Below the pieces are notes generated by a model that did no database searches, had not been told where the DNA came from, and saw only the letters and a program-made list of their open reading frames with translations. The position numbers and the translations under genes are program-made. Below are positions 48,937 to 60,500 of a stretch of 64,000 bases of DNA, one piece after another; the stretch's first letter is position 1; every line of letters begins with the position of its first letter. Origin of the DNA: Fragum whitleyi (lineage: Eukaryota; Mollusca; Bivalvia; Cardiida; Cardiidae); the NCBI GenBank assembly GCA_948146395.1, contig OX411545.1:16295526-16359525 (forward strand), written 5' to 3'.

Positions 48937-50761
48937 GTTCTTTTCAGTAAGGATTTTCAAAGATATGATGCTCTGACATGTATTCAATGTAAAAAAGAAA
49001 TCATCATCATATGAATATTCTAACTGTTGTGATGGTATGTATCCAAAGCATTGTCATTACATCTCGCACATTTGATATTAGGTGGAATAACCACACTGTT
49101 GGTCACATCAAATGTAATAAAGTTAAGAACCATTCAAAATAAAGTTTCCTGCGGATAATGCTTCTGAGGGAAAACAATTTTTAATTGTTTTTTTTATTTA
49201 TCTGAAGTTTTTTTTATCTTTTTTTTTTTTAAAGAATTATAACTTTTTCTGTTGCGGTTTATCTTTGATGATAAATGCTTTGTAATAATGATTCTTACCT
49301 TCTAAAGGGGGTGTGTCCATTTTGGCTCTTTTGTTAACAAATATTTAAGTCTTTCTCATAATCAACAACAGCAACAAAAAAATACAGACAATTTTGCTTC
49401 AACAAGAATTTATTGCGACAATCACGAAATAATGCAAAGTAAAAGTTGTTTCAATGACAAAGAAAATGAAGTTCAACCCTTATCCTGCGGAACTTAAATT
49501 TTGTTAAAAACACATTATTTTGGAACATTTTAATCTTGTCCAGGCCAAACTTTTCTCATAATTATTTAGAAAGTAGTCAATGTATGCTAAGATCAGACTG
49601 CATTTTTGTGCAGGCTGATCTAGGCATACACTGTCTTCCAAATTTGAATATCATCTAATGCAATGAAGTTAAGAAGTGTACTGAATAAATGAGTAATAGG
49701 TGAAGTTGCATTGATCCCTTGTAAATGAAGAAATGTATCGTTTTGAGAAAGGAAATGTTCCAGACTTGTGATAACACTCATTTTCACATATTCTTGTACA
49801 TGAGAAAAAATCTTTGTTGAAGTCCATCATAATTAACCCAGGATATCTTCATAAGTATTTATCCCTCTTTGATGATACTTTCTGAAGATGCTTAAATAGT
49901 AGGTATTGGCAAAGAAAAACAATTTGTCAGAAGATGAATGAAGGTCTGTGAGGTGATTCAGGTACACAAGCATCTCTTGTTGTTATTTAGTTATTCCTCA
50001 TTGTTTGGTTCATCTACTCAACCTTTCGAAACTTTATCAATTTATTACCAGACAGTTTTTGAAAATCCCTGTTGCTTTAAATGCTTGATGGTTCTTTATC
50101 ATATACTCAATTCAGAGCTAAAGAAAGAGGGGGTAATCTGATATTACTTAACCCTGTGCTGTTTGCACTCATTTGAATTGTCTCTTCAAAACAATTCAAA
50201 TGAGTACCAACAACATGTGTTTAGTTGAGAAATAAGGAATTTAGAATAATTTTAACCACCTCTTATCTTGACCTTGATGGGTTATGATTTCATATCTTTT
50301 CTGTATTGTTTCTTTTGTTCTATACTGTACACCATTCCTGCATTCAGGACACTAACACCTTTGCAACCATAAAAAAAACAAAACATACAAAACACAAGGG
50401 GCCTGTTTTACCAGACATCTTGCAATCACTTTTTTTGCATAAGTCAAAAATTAAAGATACCTTTACAGTAGTAACTGAAAGTAGAATTGTGCCATGCATC
50501 ATCTCATTGGATTCCAATGAGATATTGCAAGGAAGGATCTAAAAATGAATGAAAACACCAGGTACAATGTGTGATTTTGACTTACTTTTTATTTTTTCGT
50601 AAGAAGTTTAGTAAACGCCCCCCTCCCCCGGCAGGTAACTATACATGCATTGCTGGGAACCATTTCTTAAACATCTAGCAAACATTTTCATCCTGAATGC
50701 AGGGTATATTCCCATGATACTCATACCTATCCCTTTGTTTTTTCTCTGTTTTCGCCTGCAG
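48937..50761. other. Intron between E8a and E8b, right part
   Basis: AT-rich sequence. A degraded MITE with CATTTTTGTGCAGGCTGATC lies near 49598, and an inverted pair CAAATGAGTACCAAC / CTCATTTGAATTG near 50170-50205. No exon-like segment other than E8b. Confidence 0.45.
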
Positions 50762-50832
50762 TTAGGGAGAGCCACAGTTCATAACCCCAAAACAGGAAAG
50801 TTAGAAACGGCAGCTTACAGAGTTAGTAAAAG
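50762..50832 (+). CDS. P4HA: P4HA exon 8b: catalytic domain, second alternative
   Basis: The acceptor is TTTTCGCCTGCAG|TT and the donor AAAAG|GTATTG. It is 71 nt, phase 0 to 2, the same as E8a. It reads LGRATVHNPKTGKLETAA then YRVSK and is close to the second vertebrate alternative (LSRATVHDPETGKL-type), which supports an exon duplication older than the mollusc-vertebrate split. Skipping both 8a and 8b reads LLVI then TGA in exon 9. This segment forms a strand and loop before the iron-binding motif in the dioxygenase fold. Confidence 0.93.
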
Positions 50833-52370
50833 GTATTGTGTGTTGCATGCAAGCACATATTCATGGAGTTTTTTAGGGACAAGTTATACATAATAAGACA
50901 CTTAATCTTGAATCATCAGGTCTCATGGGTTCAATCCCTGATAGAGGTACATACATTTTTCTGTGCCTAGAATGAATTATACTTGCTTCTTGATTTTCTT
51001 GTGTAATGGTCCTTCTGAAAATGCAGAATATGTAGAATTTCATGAGAGAGGCAAGTCTTCCATTTTTGTTTCTTAAAAAAGTAAGATAAGACTATTAATT
51101 AAGTCAATTAAGGCCTATGGTGCAAAACAGTTGCCTTATCAAAGATCATAGATATTATATGGGCTCTGTCTGAGCATTTGCTTTTTCACATAGAAACAAA
51201 GAAGTAAAAAGTCCAGTTATGTTGAACCAGAAAGCTTAGAACAATTATTTTTATTTGCCTTGCACTGATTTATAAAGGAGATGTTACTCTACAATTTTTT
51301 ATTTTTTTTTCTCATTTCTTTTAAATGCTTTACCAAAGTGGGGAATATTCAATATTATATCTCCAACAATTAGAAGGCTACCAATTTGTCTTTCTTTTTT
51401 TTCTTTGGTAATGCAATGATAATGATTGACACCTGATTATTTTTATCATGTCGAATATTTCATAGTATATAGACAACTTCATTCAAACAGAGTTCATATT
51501 ATTTTGTGCTAAACACATTAATTTTGATGTTGACTATATAATTCAGATTTGCATGGTGCAGGGTAAGACCACTTGCTATCCATGCAAAAGGACCTTGGTT
51601 TAAGCCCAGCTGTTTGCATTTTTTTCTCCATTCTTTCAAAAATTTTACTCTTCCTTTCCTTTGATATTTTATTCTTTTTTACAGTGCATCGATTGCGTTT
51701 GTTTATTGTATTCACTTGGATTATTTACGCATTTTCATGCATTGAAAATGTGTTTCTATGCTCAGCATTTAACATTAAAGTTTTATTAAAACATTTTAGC
51801 TTAACTTTGAAAAAAGATAAAAGCTTGAAATGCCATTATCTGCCTAAGTTTATAGCAACTGGCTATTACAGTACATACTATAAGGTAAATGGCTGTTTGC
51901 TAAGTAGTAAGAATTTGTAGCAAGACCTTGGGTACTATGTTGTAACGCTTATACATGGACCGTAAAAGAATAATGATGTTTAATACTATGTTCAATAGAA
52001 TATGTTTAAACTAAACAACTGTAAGTAGTTTGAATTTTTATATAGCATAACATTTTAAGATGACCAGTACCTTTTAATTCTTATTTCTTTACTTAATTTA
52101 CAATACAGTAAGCCTAGTTTATAGCAAACAAATTTTATAAATTTCTGTTTTCTTGGTGGAATTTAATTGTAAGTAGTAGCCTCAAGTGGAATGAACAGAA
52201 AGATGATGGCTCAGATGGAAATTTTCTGGTAAAATTGGTGTGAGAACTGACAAGAAGCATAGGAAGATGCACATGCTTCCATGATATAACTCAAATACTA
52301 ATGAAAATGGCATTAAACCCCAAACAAACAAATGTACAGCAATTTAGAATTCAGTATTGTTTGGTAATGT

Positions 52371-52625
52371 TTAAACCCTTGTCATGCTGTTACCAGAATA
52401 TTCCTGCTTCAGCAGGGGGTATAGGCAAAGATCAGCCTGCACATATGTTCAGTGTAATCTTAGTCCTTATCTCCTTATGTTCCTTTTAAAAACAAACAAA
52501 TTAAAAATTCTATTTTCGAAATGAATACTGACTAATAATTAGTGCATTCATTGTTTTCAGCAATTCGATTATAATTATGCAATGTTGCTAGTGTTTGTAT
52601 TTAGCATAACAAGCTTAAAGGTTAA
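52371..52625. mobile_element. TTAA MITE family, copy 4 (diverged)
   Basis: TTAAACCCTTGTCATGCTG at the left, AGCATAACAAGCTTAAAGGTTAA at the right. More diverged than the copies at 48134 and 57148. It ends 25 nt before exon 9. Confidence 0.75.
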
Positions 52626-52650
52626 TTGATTAACATGTTGTTTGTGGCAG

Positions 52651-52804
52651 TTGCTGGTTATCTGAGGCAGATTCAGAAGGCATTGGTAAAATAAACAACA
52701 GAATACAGGCCATTACAGGGCTAGATATGACAACTGCAGAGGAACTCCAAGTGGCTAATTATGGACTTGGGGGCCAGTACGAGCCTCACTTTGATTTTGC
52801 TAGG
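52651..52804 (+). CDS. P4HA: P4HA exon 9: catalytic core with HxD iron-binding motif
   Basis: The acceptor is TTTGTGGCAG|TT and the donor GCTAGG|GTAAGT. It completes codon 382 (Ser) and encodes residues 383-433, ending in phase 0. It contains INNRIQAITGLDMTTAEELQ and VANYGLGGQYEPHFDFAR, the most conserved part of the family. His428 and Asp430 (codons at 52787 and 52793) are the first two iron ligands of the 2-oxoglutarate dioxygenase site. The third ligand His and the 2-oxoglutarate-binding Lys are expected in exons beyond the window. Confidence 0.97.
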
Positions 52805-53231
52805 GTAAGTTCTATCAATATTTGCAAGATTACAATCATTTTTGGGGCTACCAAAATTTTATATCTACAGATTGAATAAAGCAGTATTTCAGTGCCCCAA
52901 ATTAAATAACAAATGAAATAAAAGTGACTAGACATTATTTCAAAAGTTGGGTTAAAACATAATCTGAGGAATATTCCAACTATGTTCAGAATCATTTCAA
53001 CATAGAATTTGCTCGAAAAATTAAATAACAGTTGAAAAAAATCTCCAATTATTTGCTACATAGACAATAATTTATCTCTAACAGTTTGCTGAAAGATGAT
53101 CTTGTGATTTATAACCAGTAGTAATGCAGTCTGCAATTATATCTTTTTACATTACATGGATAAAAGAATTTTTGTCAGTAAAAAGTAGACGGATTGCCGA
53201 TCAATCAATAGCCAATTTTTGGGATTGCAAG

Positions 53232-53310
53232 TTGAGTGGTAAGCGCAAGACTATTGTAAGTGCCTATATATCTTTAGACACTTACAACAGTGTTGCTCTG
53301 GCCCCTCGAA
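53232..53310. repeat. Short palindromic MITE (GGCTCAGTG family, diverged)
   Basis: AGACTATTGTAAGTGCCTAT pairs with TAGACACTTACAACAGTGT. Lies between exon 9 and E10a. Confidence 0.7.
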
Positions 53311-54202
53311 GTACAATGCCTGTGTAAAGAGGTCAAGGCTTGATCAATCATATTTACAATAATATTTATCAATGTATCGATTTAAAATGCCTGGTATGAC
53401 CAATGACTTTAATAATTCAATTGATAATGTACTGGTCATTTTGATGATTCTTTAATTTTTTCGTTGGATTATCAAGAAATAATGGGAGATTATCATTTGA
53501 TAACCTTACTGCCAAACTTGTCAAATTACCACAAAATGGAAACCTTAAGTTCATTTAATATTTTTTGAAGTTATTTATGGGAATCCCAATAAATAAATAA
53601 TGTCATGACGTTGCATAGAAATCAGGTAAAAAAAAGACATGCTTTTAAGTAAATTTGTTCTAAAGTTTTTGCATTTCATCCCATTTTTGCATTAAAGAAT
53701 ACTTGAAATAATTGTCTTTTTGGTGTAAGTTTGATAACTCTTTTTGTTTCATGAACAAGAAAAGCTATATTTTTACTCATGGCTTTGCCACTCATAAAAA
53801 TATAGCTTTTGTTGTTCTTTCAATCACTGACAATCCAATCATAAACTGAAAAAAAAGGTGAAAAGGGGTCATCTGGAAAGTGTGAAAAGTGTCCACCCTG
53901 GTCAGACTGCGCAGACCTCACATTCTGACCAGGGTTGAAACTTTTTTTGCAAATAACCAGTTTTCTGAATTCAGAATGATAACTCTACTTTCCAATGTAA
54001 TCATTTTTGAATAAACCTTCTTCAGGTCCAATCCTTTTCCAAAAATTTATCTTATGGAGCTCCCAGATTGTCACTTATTGTGTGACAGGTCACCTTTTTA
54101 TTCCGTGAAAAGTTTTACAACAGATAAATAATTTAGATTTAGATCTTTTAATCCAAAAATTAATATGAGGGTATTTTTGTAAATATTAAATGCCTACATT
54201 AG

Positions 54203-54265
54203 CGAAGAGAACCAACAGCATTTGAAAATAGAGTGGGTAACCGAATAGCAACATTCATGTATTAT
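54203..54265 (+). CDS. P4HA: P4HA exon 10a: catalytic domain, diverged alternative
   Basis: The acceptor is TGCCTACATTAG|CG, with a weak pyrimidine tract, and the donor TATTAT|GTAAGT, a consensus match. It is 63 nt, phase 0 to 0, 21 codons. It reads RREPTAFENRVGNRIATFM then YY and is a homologue of E10b (13 of 21 matching by eye). It is one residue shorter: the conserved LGTG before NRIAT is reduced to a single VG. It is open and correctly phased, so it could replace E10b, be added to it, or be an aging copy. In contrast to E4 and E8, the frame does not forbid including both or skipping both. Confidence 0.8.
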
Positions 54266-54662
54266 GTAAGTAAAAGTGAAAAACTGTTTTGATGTGCTTT
54301 CTCAAACCTTATAATGCCAAACTGGGTTAATTCTCTTCTGGCTGAAGGCATATACTCAAGTCAGCTTATAGGACCATATATATTTTGAGGGGTCAGTAGT
54401 TTGCACTGATAGATGTTTGTTTTCTCTCTTAGATATCTATAATAATATTTTTGTATGTACACAATAAGTTATCCAGTGCTATCAGCTCTTTGGTTTTTAT
54501 ATAAATCTGGAAATACAATTTTTTATGCTGTATGGAACTGTTTAAAAATTTTGATAAATCACAAAAAAAATAATCAAAAGAAGATTTACAAGTGTTTGAA
54601 ATCAAATACTTTTTTGTTTCTGAAACAATATTTACTAAATTCTCATTATTGAGACTTAAGAA

Positions 54663-54792
54663 ACCTGCCCTGCATTCAAGATGGGGCAAACTGTTTCCCA
54701 ATATTATATCCTGCTTTGCACGGAAGCGCACATGCAAAGTCGGTTATAATTCACAAACAGTTTGCATTGTTTTGTTATCCTGAACTCAAGGT
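54663..54792. repeat. Palindromic MITE, CTGCCCTGC family, copy 1
   Basis: CTGCCCTGCATTCAAGATG at the left, a central TGCTTTGCACGG...GCAAAGTCGG inverted pair, and TTTTGTTATCCTGAACTC at the right. Lies between E10a and E10b. Confidence 0.75.
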
Positions 54793-55668
54793 ACTTGATC
54801 ACTCCCTTCTATCTCAAGTGCTTTCTGTCATGTGATAACTTTGTCTAACTTTATGCACAATAATCTTATATTTAAAGGGCAATGAATTTAAAGATAACAT
54901 GTATATAAAGTCATTATAAGAAGTTGATCAAAAATTTAATAAGTGCAATAATTGATGTATGTGTATTTCTTACAATATTTTATTGTTCGTGAAGTATTCT
55001 TCCTGAAAAATACATCACTAAATAGTAAATATGTTACATCTTTTCAAGCCTATTGGATGGATTCAATTTGTATTTGATGCTATTAAAACTGACAACAAGA
55101 ACAAATAAAGTTAGACTTAGTTGTTTCATTTTGTTTTGCATGCCAAAAGGAAAGCAATTCAATTTATGAGATTCAAATAAAAGTACATGTATCTTTTTGT
55201 TCCATCCATGAGCTTGCTGTTAAATTAATTGAAACAATTTAAAACAAAGAAATGGAAGGTGGAACCTATTTAACAGTGCTTCCTTAAACTGTGACATTAA
55301 ACATGTTTTAGAATGTCCTAATTTCAAACCATTATTGACCAATAAATATTCATATCAAAGGTCAAAAACGTAAAAAAGACAAGAAACAAAATGCAAGCCT
55401 ATCAGCAAGTATATCAATTAACTGACAGTTTTTCACCTTCTCTGCTTCAAACTGACTTCAAATTGTTCATAATTGACAAAAGTATTGACGATTTTCTAAA
55501 ATTGTTGTATCACTTGAATCCTGGCCATGGTTAAGCTTATGATTAATTACATCAGTACAAAACATTGATAAAATATTCAAAATTTGAATTGCTTTTCTGA
55601 AATTTTGTGTTGAATATTGCTTATAGATTGTATGTACACATTTATAATGCTGTATTTCACTTGTTCAG

Positions 55669-55734
55669 AAAGAAGAGCCAAATGCATTTAAAGGACTTGG
55701 TACTGGGAACAGAATAGCTACATTTATGTTTTAT
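55669..55734 (+). CDS. P4HA: P4HA exon 10b: catalytic domain, canonical alternative
   Basis: The acceptor is TTCACTTGTTCAG|AA and the donor TTTTAT|GTAAGT. It is 66 nt, phase 0 to 0, residues 434-455. It reads KEEPNAFKGLGTGNRIATFM then FY, very close to the vertebrate KDEPDAFKELGTGNRIATWL-FY, so this is the canonical version. Its last 26 nt and donor begin a 61-bp tandem array. It lies 1.4 kb after E10a. Confidence 0.95.
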
Positions 55735-55931
55735 GTAAGTTTTTACCTACATGTCAGTCCCTTCATGATACAGAATAGCTACATTTATGTTTTATGTAAG
55801 TTTTTACCTACATGTCAGTCCCTTCATGATACAGAATAGCTACATTTATGTTTTATGTAAGTTTTTACCTATATATCAGTCCCTTCATGATACAGAATAG
55901 CTACATTTATGTTTTATGTAAGTTTTATCTT
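55709..55931 (+). repeat. 61-bp tandem array made from the E10b 3' end and splice donor
   Basis: The last 26 nt of exon 10b plus about 35 nt of intron form a 61-bp unit. Copies start at 55709 (real exon end), 55770, 55831 and 55892; the last is cut short. Each carries TTTATGTTTTAT|GTAAGT, giving four near-identical donors. Use of the second or third donor would add 61 or 122 nt and shift the frame; the fourth adds 183 nt but contains an in-frame TAG. The array is nearly identical between copies, so it looks recent. Confidence 0.93.
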
Positions 55932-55937
55932 TAAATA

Positions 55938-56080
55938 CCTGCCCTGCGTTCAGGATGACAAATCAGTGCAAAGAGTTTTCCATTTATTCCCTGCTTTGCA
56001 TGCAATTGTGCATGTGCAAAGCAGGATATAATTGGAAAACAGTTTGCACGGTTTTGTCATCCTGGATGCAGGGCAGAGCT
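55938..56080. repeat. Palindromic MITE, CTGCCCTGC family, copy 2
   Basis: CTGCCCTGCGTTCAGGATGA and TCATCCTGGATGCAGGGCAG are inverted ends; the centre pairs CCTGCTTTGCATG with CATGTGCAAAGCAGG. It lies just after the E10b donor array. Confidence 0.9.
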
Positions 56081-56089
56081 ATAACAATG

Positions 56090-57140
56090 TCATGTATTTC
56101 ATGTTTTTATCTGTGAATAAGATCCTGAAATATTGAAAATAGATCTACTTTATCATATTATTTTATGGTGTTGTATCATTTATATTTTATTAAAAAGTCA
56201 TCTATTAGCAAAATTATTTTAAGTATATAATGATGATCATGGTGCTATATATTTGCAAGTCTGTATCTACTGAAAACCAAACATATTTTGGAATGAAATG
56301 TACCTTGAATACAAATCAGAATATCTTCATATATATAATCAATTTATTTATACATGTCTTAATTTTTATGCTTGCTTTATCACAGGAAACCTAGGAACTA
56401 CCTCAAAAAGAATTATTGTAATTTTGTTTCCGATCCTCATTTGTGACTAGTCAGGGTAGTTTGCAACCAACTTAGTGATTTGAATCTGTGACAGTTGCAA
56501 CTACAACAGCTGGCTGTAGAATGTGTTTAAGATTATACTAACTTATTTTCATGATAGTTCATAGGTTTTCCAACTCTGTTTAAGCTTATAATGTAACAGT
56601 GCTATCTTTTTGTATAAACCCAGTATATTTTAAGGATTTGGAATGGGTATGGGGGAAAGGGTTGAATATCAATGTTCAAGTTTTATACAAGTTTGTTTTA
56701 TCTGTATAGTGATTTAACAGACAATTTAATACCAAATTACAAAAAATATGTTCCTCATATCAAAACAGAGAAGAAAAAATGCTCACAATTAATTTAAATC
56801 TAAATATCTTTCTCCAGTTGTTCTGATATGTGAGAGTACACTACTTTTAGCTCTACTGTTTTCGGAGAAAGCCCAATGTATTGCTATAGCCTTGGCGTCG
56901 TTGAATCAGTTTATGTGTTGTTGTGCAAAACCTTTGACATTTTGTGATAGGTTATATCATATTGTGAAAAATTGTCAGAAATGAACTATAACTATTACAT
57001 CTCTACCAATTCAATTTGCTATTTGGAGAGTTATGTAGATCTAAGGTCAAGGTCAATGTGAAACTTAAAAATCAAATTAACATCCTTGCTATAAAGAAAA
57101 TTATTATAAACAATTTTATTGCAATGACATACCTTTTCAG
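56090..57140. other. Intron 10 sequence, no feature seen
   Basis: AT-rich intron sequence without a supported feature. Confidence 0.4.
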
Positions 57141-57147
57141 ATGCCAA

Positions 57148-57394
57148 TTAACCCTTGTCATGCTGAACCCGCAATATTCCTGCTTTGGCAGGAGCTATAG
57201 ACAAACATCAGCGTGCACATATGTGCAGTCTGATGTTAGTCTACACCACCTGTTTTTGACTTTCAAACCAGAATTGTGATTAGATTTATTTTTTCAAATA
57301 AAAATTTACCTACAGTTGGTACTTTCAGTGCTTTTTGCCCTTTGATTTTGATGAAAATTTTTAGCCAAAATTTATTTAGCATGACAAGGGTAAA
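57148..57394. mobile_element. TTAA MITE (TTAACCCTTGTCATGCTGAA family), copy 5
   Basis: It starts TTAACCCTTGTCATGCTGAA and ends TTTAGCATGACAAGGGTAA. Nearly identical inside to the copy at 48134-48380. Confidence 0.9.
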
Positions 57395-57566
57395 TGTCAT
57401 TGTCAACCTTGATGGTCAATTTTCTTTGCATGCTAAATTAAACCAATCTTGGACAACCATTCTGAACACAGTATTAATTTGATAATTTGATAGCAAAAAA
57501 TACAGAGCTAGGTAGTGGGGGTTATTTGGTTTTCAAATCAAACATTTTGTCATTCCTTACTTAAAC

Positions 57567-60500
57567 TAGTCCGGCAGAAATATGGCATATTTTGCTTGAA
57601 CCTGGAAGTAGGGTTCAAAGTTTTTTTCTTGACTGATTCTTGTAGCCAAGGCCTTCCCCAACCAGAATCTGGTTGATGACATCTTGTCATCATTGAGCAT
57701 TTTGAAAAAAATGGAGATGGCAGCCAGGACTACCAAAAAACAAGCCAACGGCTCCGTAGATCACTCTCTTTGAAATATAAAATCCATTTCAGTGGTCATT
57801 TTTTATTGTTAAGATGCTGATCTGAAGCTATGTAACAAAATAAAAGCATAAGGTGTCATTAGATATGAGTATGGTAATCAATATGGCAGCCAAATCGAAT
57901 TCCAAAATGGTTTGTAAAGTATTCTCGATGCATGCGAGATATAAGGATCTTTGAATCTGTTTTGAGGTTTTCTAAATAAACTTTTGTAAGATGGTTTATA
58001 ACCTTAATCCGACTAGTTACACCTCTTATCAAGTAATATGCAAATTCTTAATTTGAAGATGGCAGCCAGGAAACATAAGGTTTTAATTTCATGCTAAACG
58101 TTTGCAAGACATTTTACAATTAACTCTTTTTCTAGTAGCTAAGGCCTAGCCTATCAAAAATCTGGATGATGGTGCATTTTCATCATGGTAGAGTTTGAAA
58201 AAAGTCAAGATGGCAGCCAAGTCAACCAAAAACATACATGCTCTGCTATGCTTCTATGATTTAACAATTCAGCTAAATTTTGTATTTTAACTTAATTTAA
58301 CTGGTAAGATGCAAATTTGAAGTTTCCTGGTGTAATGAACACCCTAAATGAAGATTAAATTAAGAATAGTTGGCAAGATGGCTGCCAAATGGAAAAACTG
58401 CATGATTACTGGTGTAAATTAAGTAGTATGTATATGGATATTTGTAAACAGATTGAAGATACTATTAAAACCTTTTTTAGATAAATCTTACATGACTATA
58501 GACAACTCTAACCATGTGAAAATATGATGGTATCGAACAGCTGCCTGAGCAAGTTACAGAAATAATGATCATACAGTGAAATTCAGATTGGCAGTCGAGA
58601 TGGTAGTTTGTTAAGAGACTTTATGAATCATAAATACACATACTTAAATGGCAAGCATGAGAATATAATAATCTTTTTATATAGCCAAAACATATCCTAG
58701 CTTTGATCAGTACGTTCAGATGTAAAGTATTAAAACATCTTTTTTTCAAGATGGCAGCCTCGCTGTTTTTCTTTCCACTTATTATCAAATTTATTTGAAC
58801 TATTGTGCCAGCTCTGGGAACTTGCTGACAAAACATGTTTGTGTAATTATGTGGTTTCTAAACAACAACTTAGTTTTAAAAAGACCCTTTAGCATGCTTA
58901 TTTAAATGCGCGTTTGAAAAAAAGAATTGCGTTGTTATATTTACGGTTTCTAAAAGTATGAAAATATAACATTGTAGATTGCATTCATTTTAAGTACGTT
59001 GGGGGATTCGTATTAAGTTTTATTTTTCGTAATATTCGAAGATATCTAACCATTAATTTTTACTAGTATTCTGTGTGATTTGAACCTAAAGCGACATGTT
59101 TAGGTCCATCAGAGGCATTTACGGCCAGGTGTAGGTATAAAAGCTGATGAGCGCTAGCATATACTCGAATAAACTGTCCAGACTACGACAATTGTTCCAC
59201 AAAGTGGTTGCCAATTTATTGTACTGAGTCAATGTTAATGATACCATTAATTGAATGGTTGCAAAGGTTTCCGAACCTACATCATTGCAACTATAAGACT
59301 TGCTAGTTCTGTCAACTGACATCGTCTTGTAATCGGTGGGGTTTTTTTTTTTTGTTTTTTTTTTTTTTTGTTTACCGCTTGAATTAATGCTTTTTAATTG
59401 GACAGAGCATTATAATATATTGAGTTATCATTTTGAGTATTGCTACTTTTTCCTTTTGGTCAATTCGTTCATGATTGTGTGAGCCAGCTCCTTTGAAAAT
59501 TAATCCCAGTTGAATTTTTTTTAAATAAACAAAAAGAGGAAAACAATTATAGTCAACAGTAAAGTCACAATATTGTTGCCAAATCGTAACATGTCCAATG
59601 CAAATTGCAAGCAAATTGAAGATAAGAACGGGCAAGAGGGCGTTTTTAAACAAACACTTTTAACAACCTTTTGCTGCTATATCCGCGTTGAATATTGAAC
59701 TTTTGGTGATGATTTGGATAAATCAACTGCGATTCTGAGGATGTGATGTTCGTTCAAAAATCAGACTTTGAGTCAATCTGCGCGCTAGTAATTTGCCATA
59801 TTTATGTAACTTGAACAAGGTCTTCAATAGTCGGTAAGACAAATCCAGCGAGTGCATTGCCTCTTTTCAAGCATTACCAAATTCACCAGGGTTACACAGC
59901 ATAGTCAATCATCATGCTTACATGACCTGTTTAACGGTTGTGAACATGTAATTGAAATTTACCACTTAAAGTTTTTTGCAGTGCTATAATGTTCCTCAGC
60001 GGAACAACTCCTTTTCCACTAATAAACATATATATGACAATACATACTGATATGGATGTGGTTTAATAGGTCAGCTACAATGAATCCATGTTTTATAAAG
60101 AAACTTGAGCGATTATAGGTTGGTTATTAGGAAAATAATATCAATAATCTTAAGCACAACGTAGCATATCCATACTTAACCAGAGAAAAATGAATAATTA
60201 AGATAAAAAAAGAGAGAATTAAATTCAATTAAAATTAGTACAAAATGTACGATTTTCCCAAAATATTAATAATAGAGTTTTCTTTCGGTATTTGACAATA
60301 TCGATGATTCAGCATGAACCAGTTGCTACTGCCTTTATGTTTACAGCGAGGTACAACTTTTTCGTGCCATTCAAAAGATATGAGATGAATGTTTTTTGTT
60401 GTGCAATAATTTTCTTCCAAAGCAAATAGAATTTTATTTTCAATTGCTATGCAACATAGGTGTTATATATAGGTGTAATGTATTGTTCACTAGAATGTGT

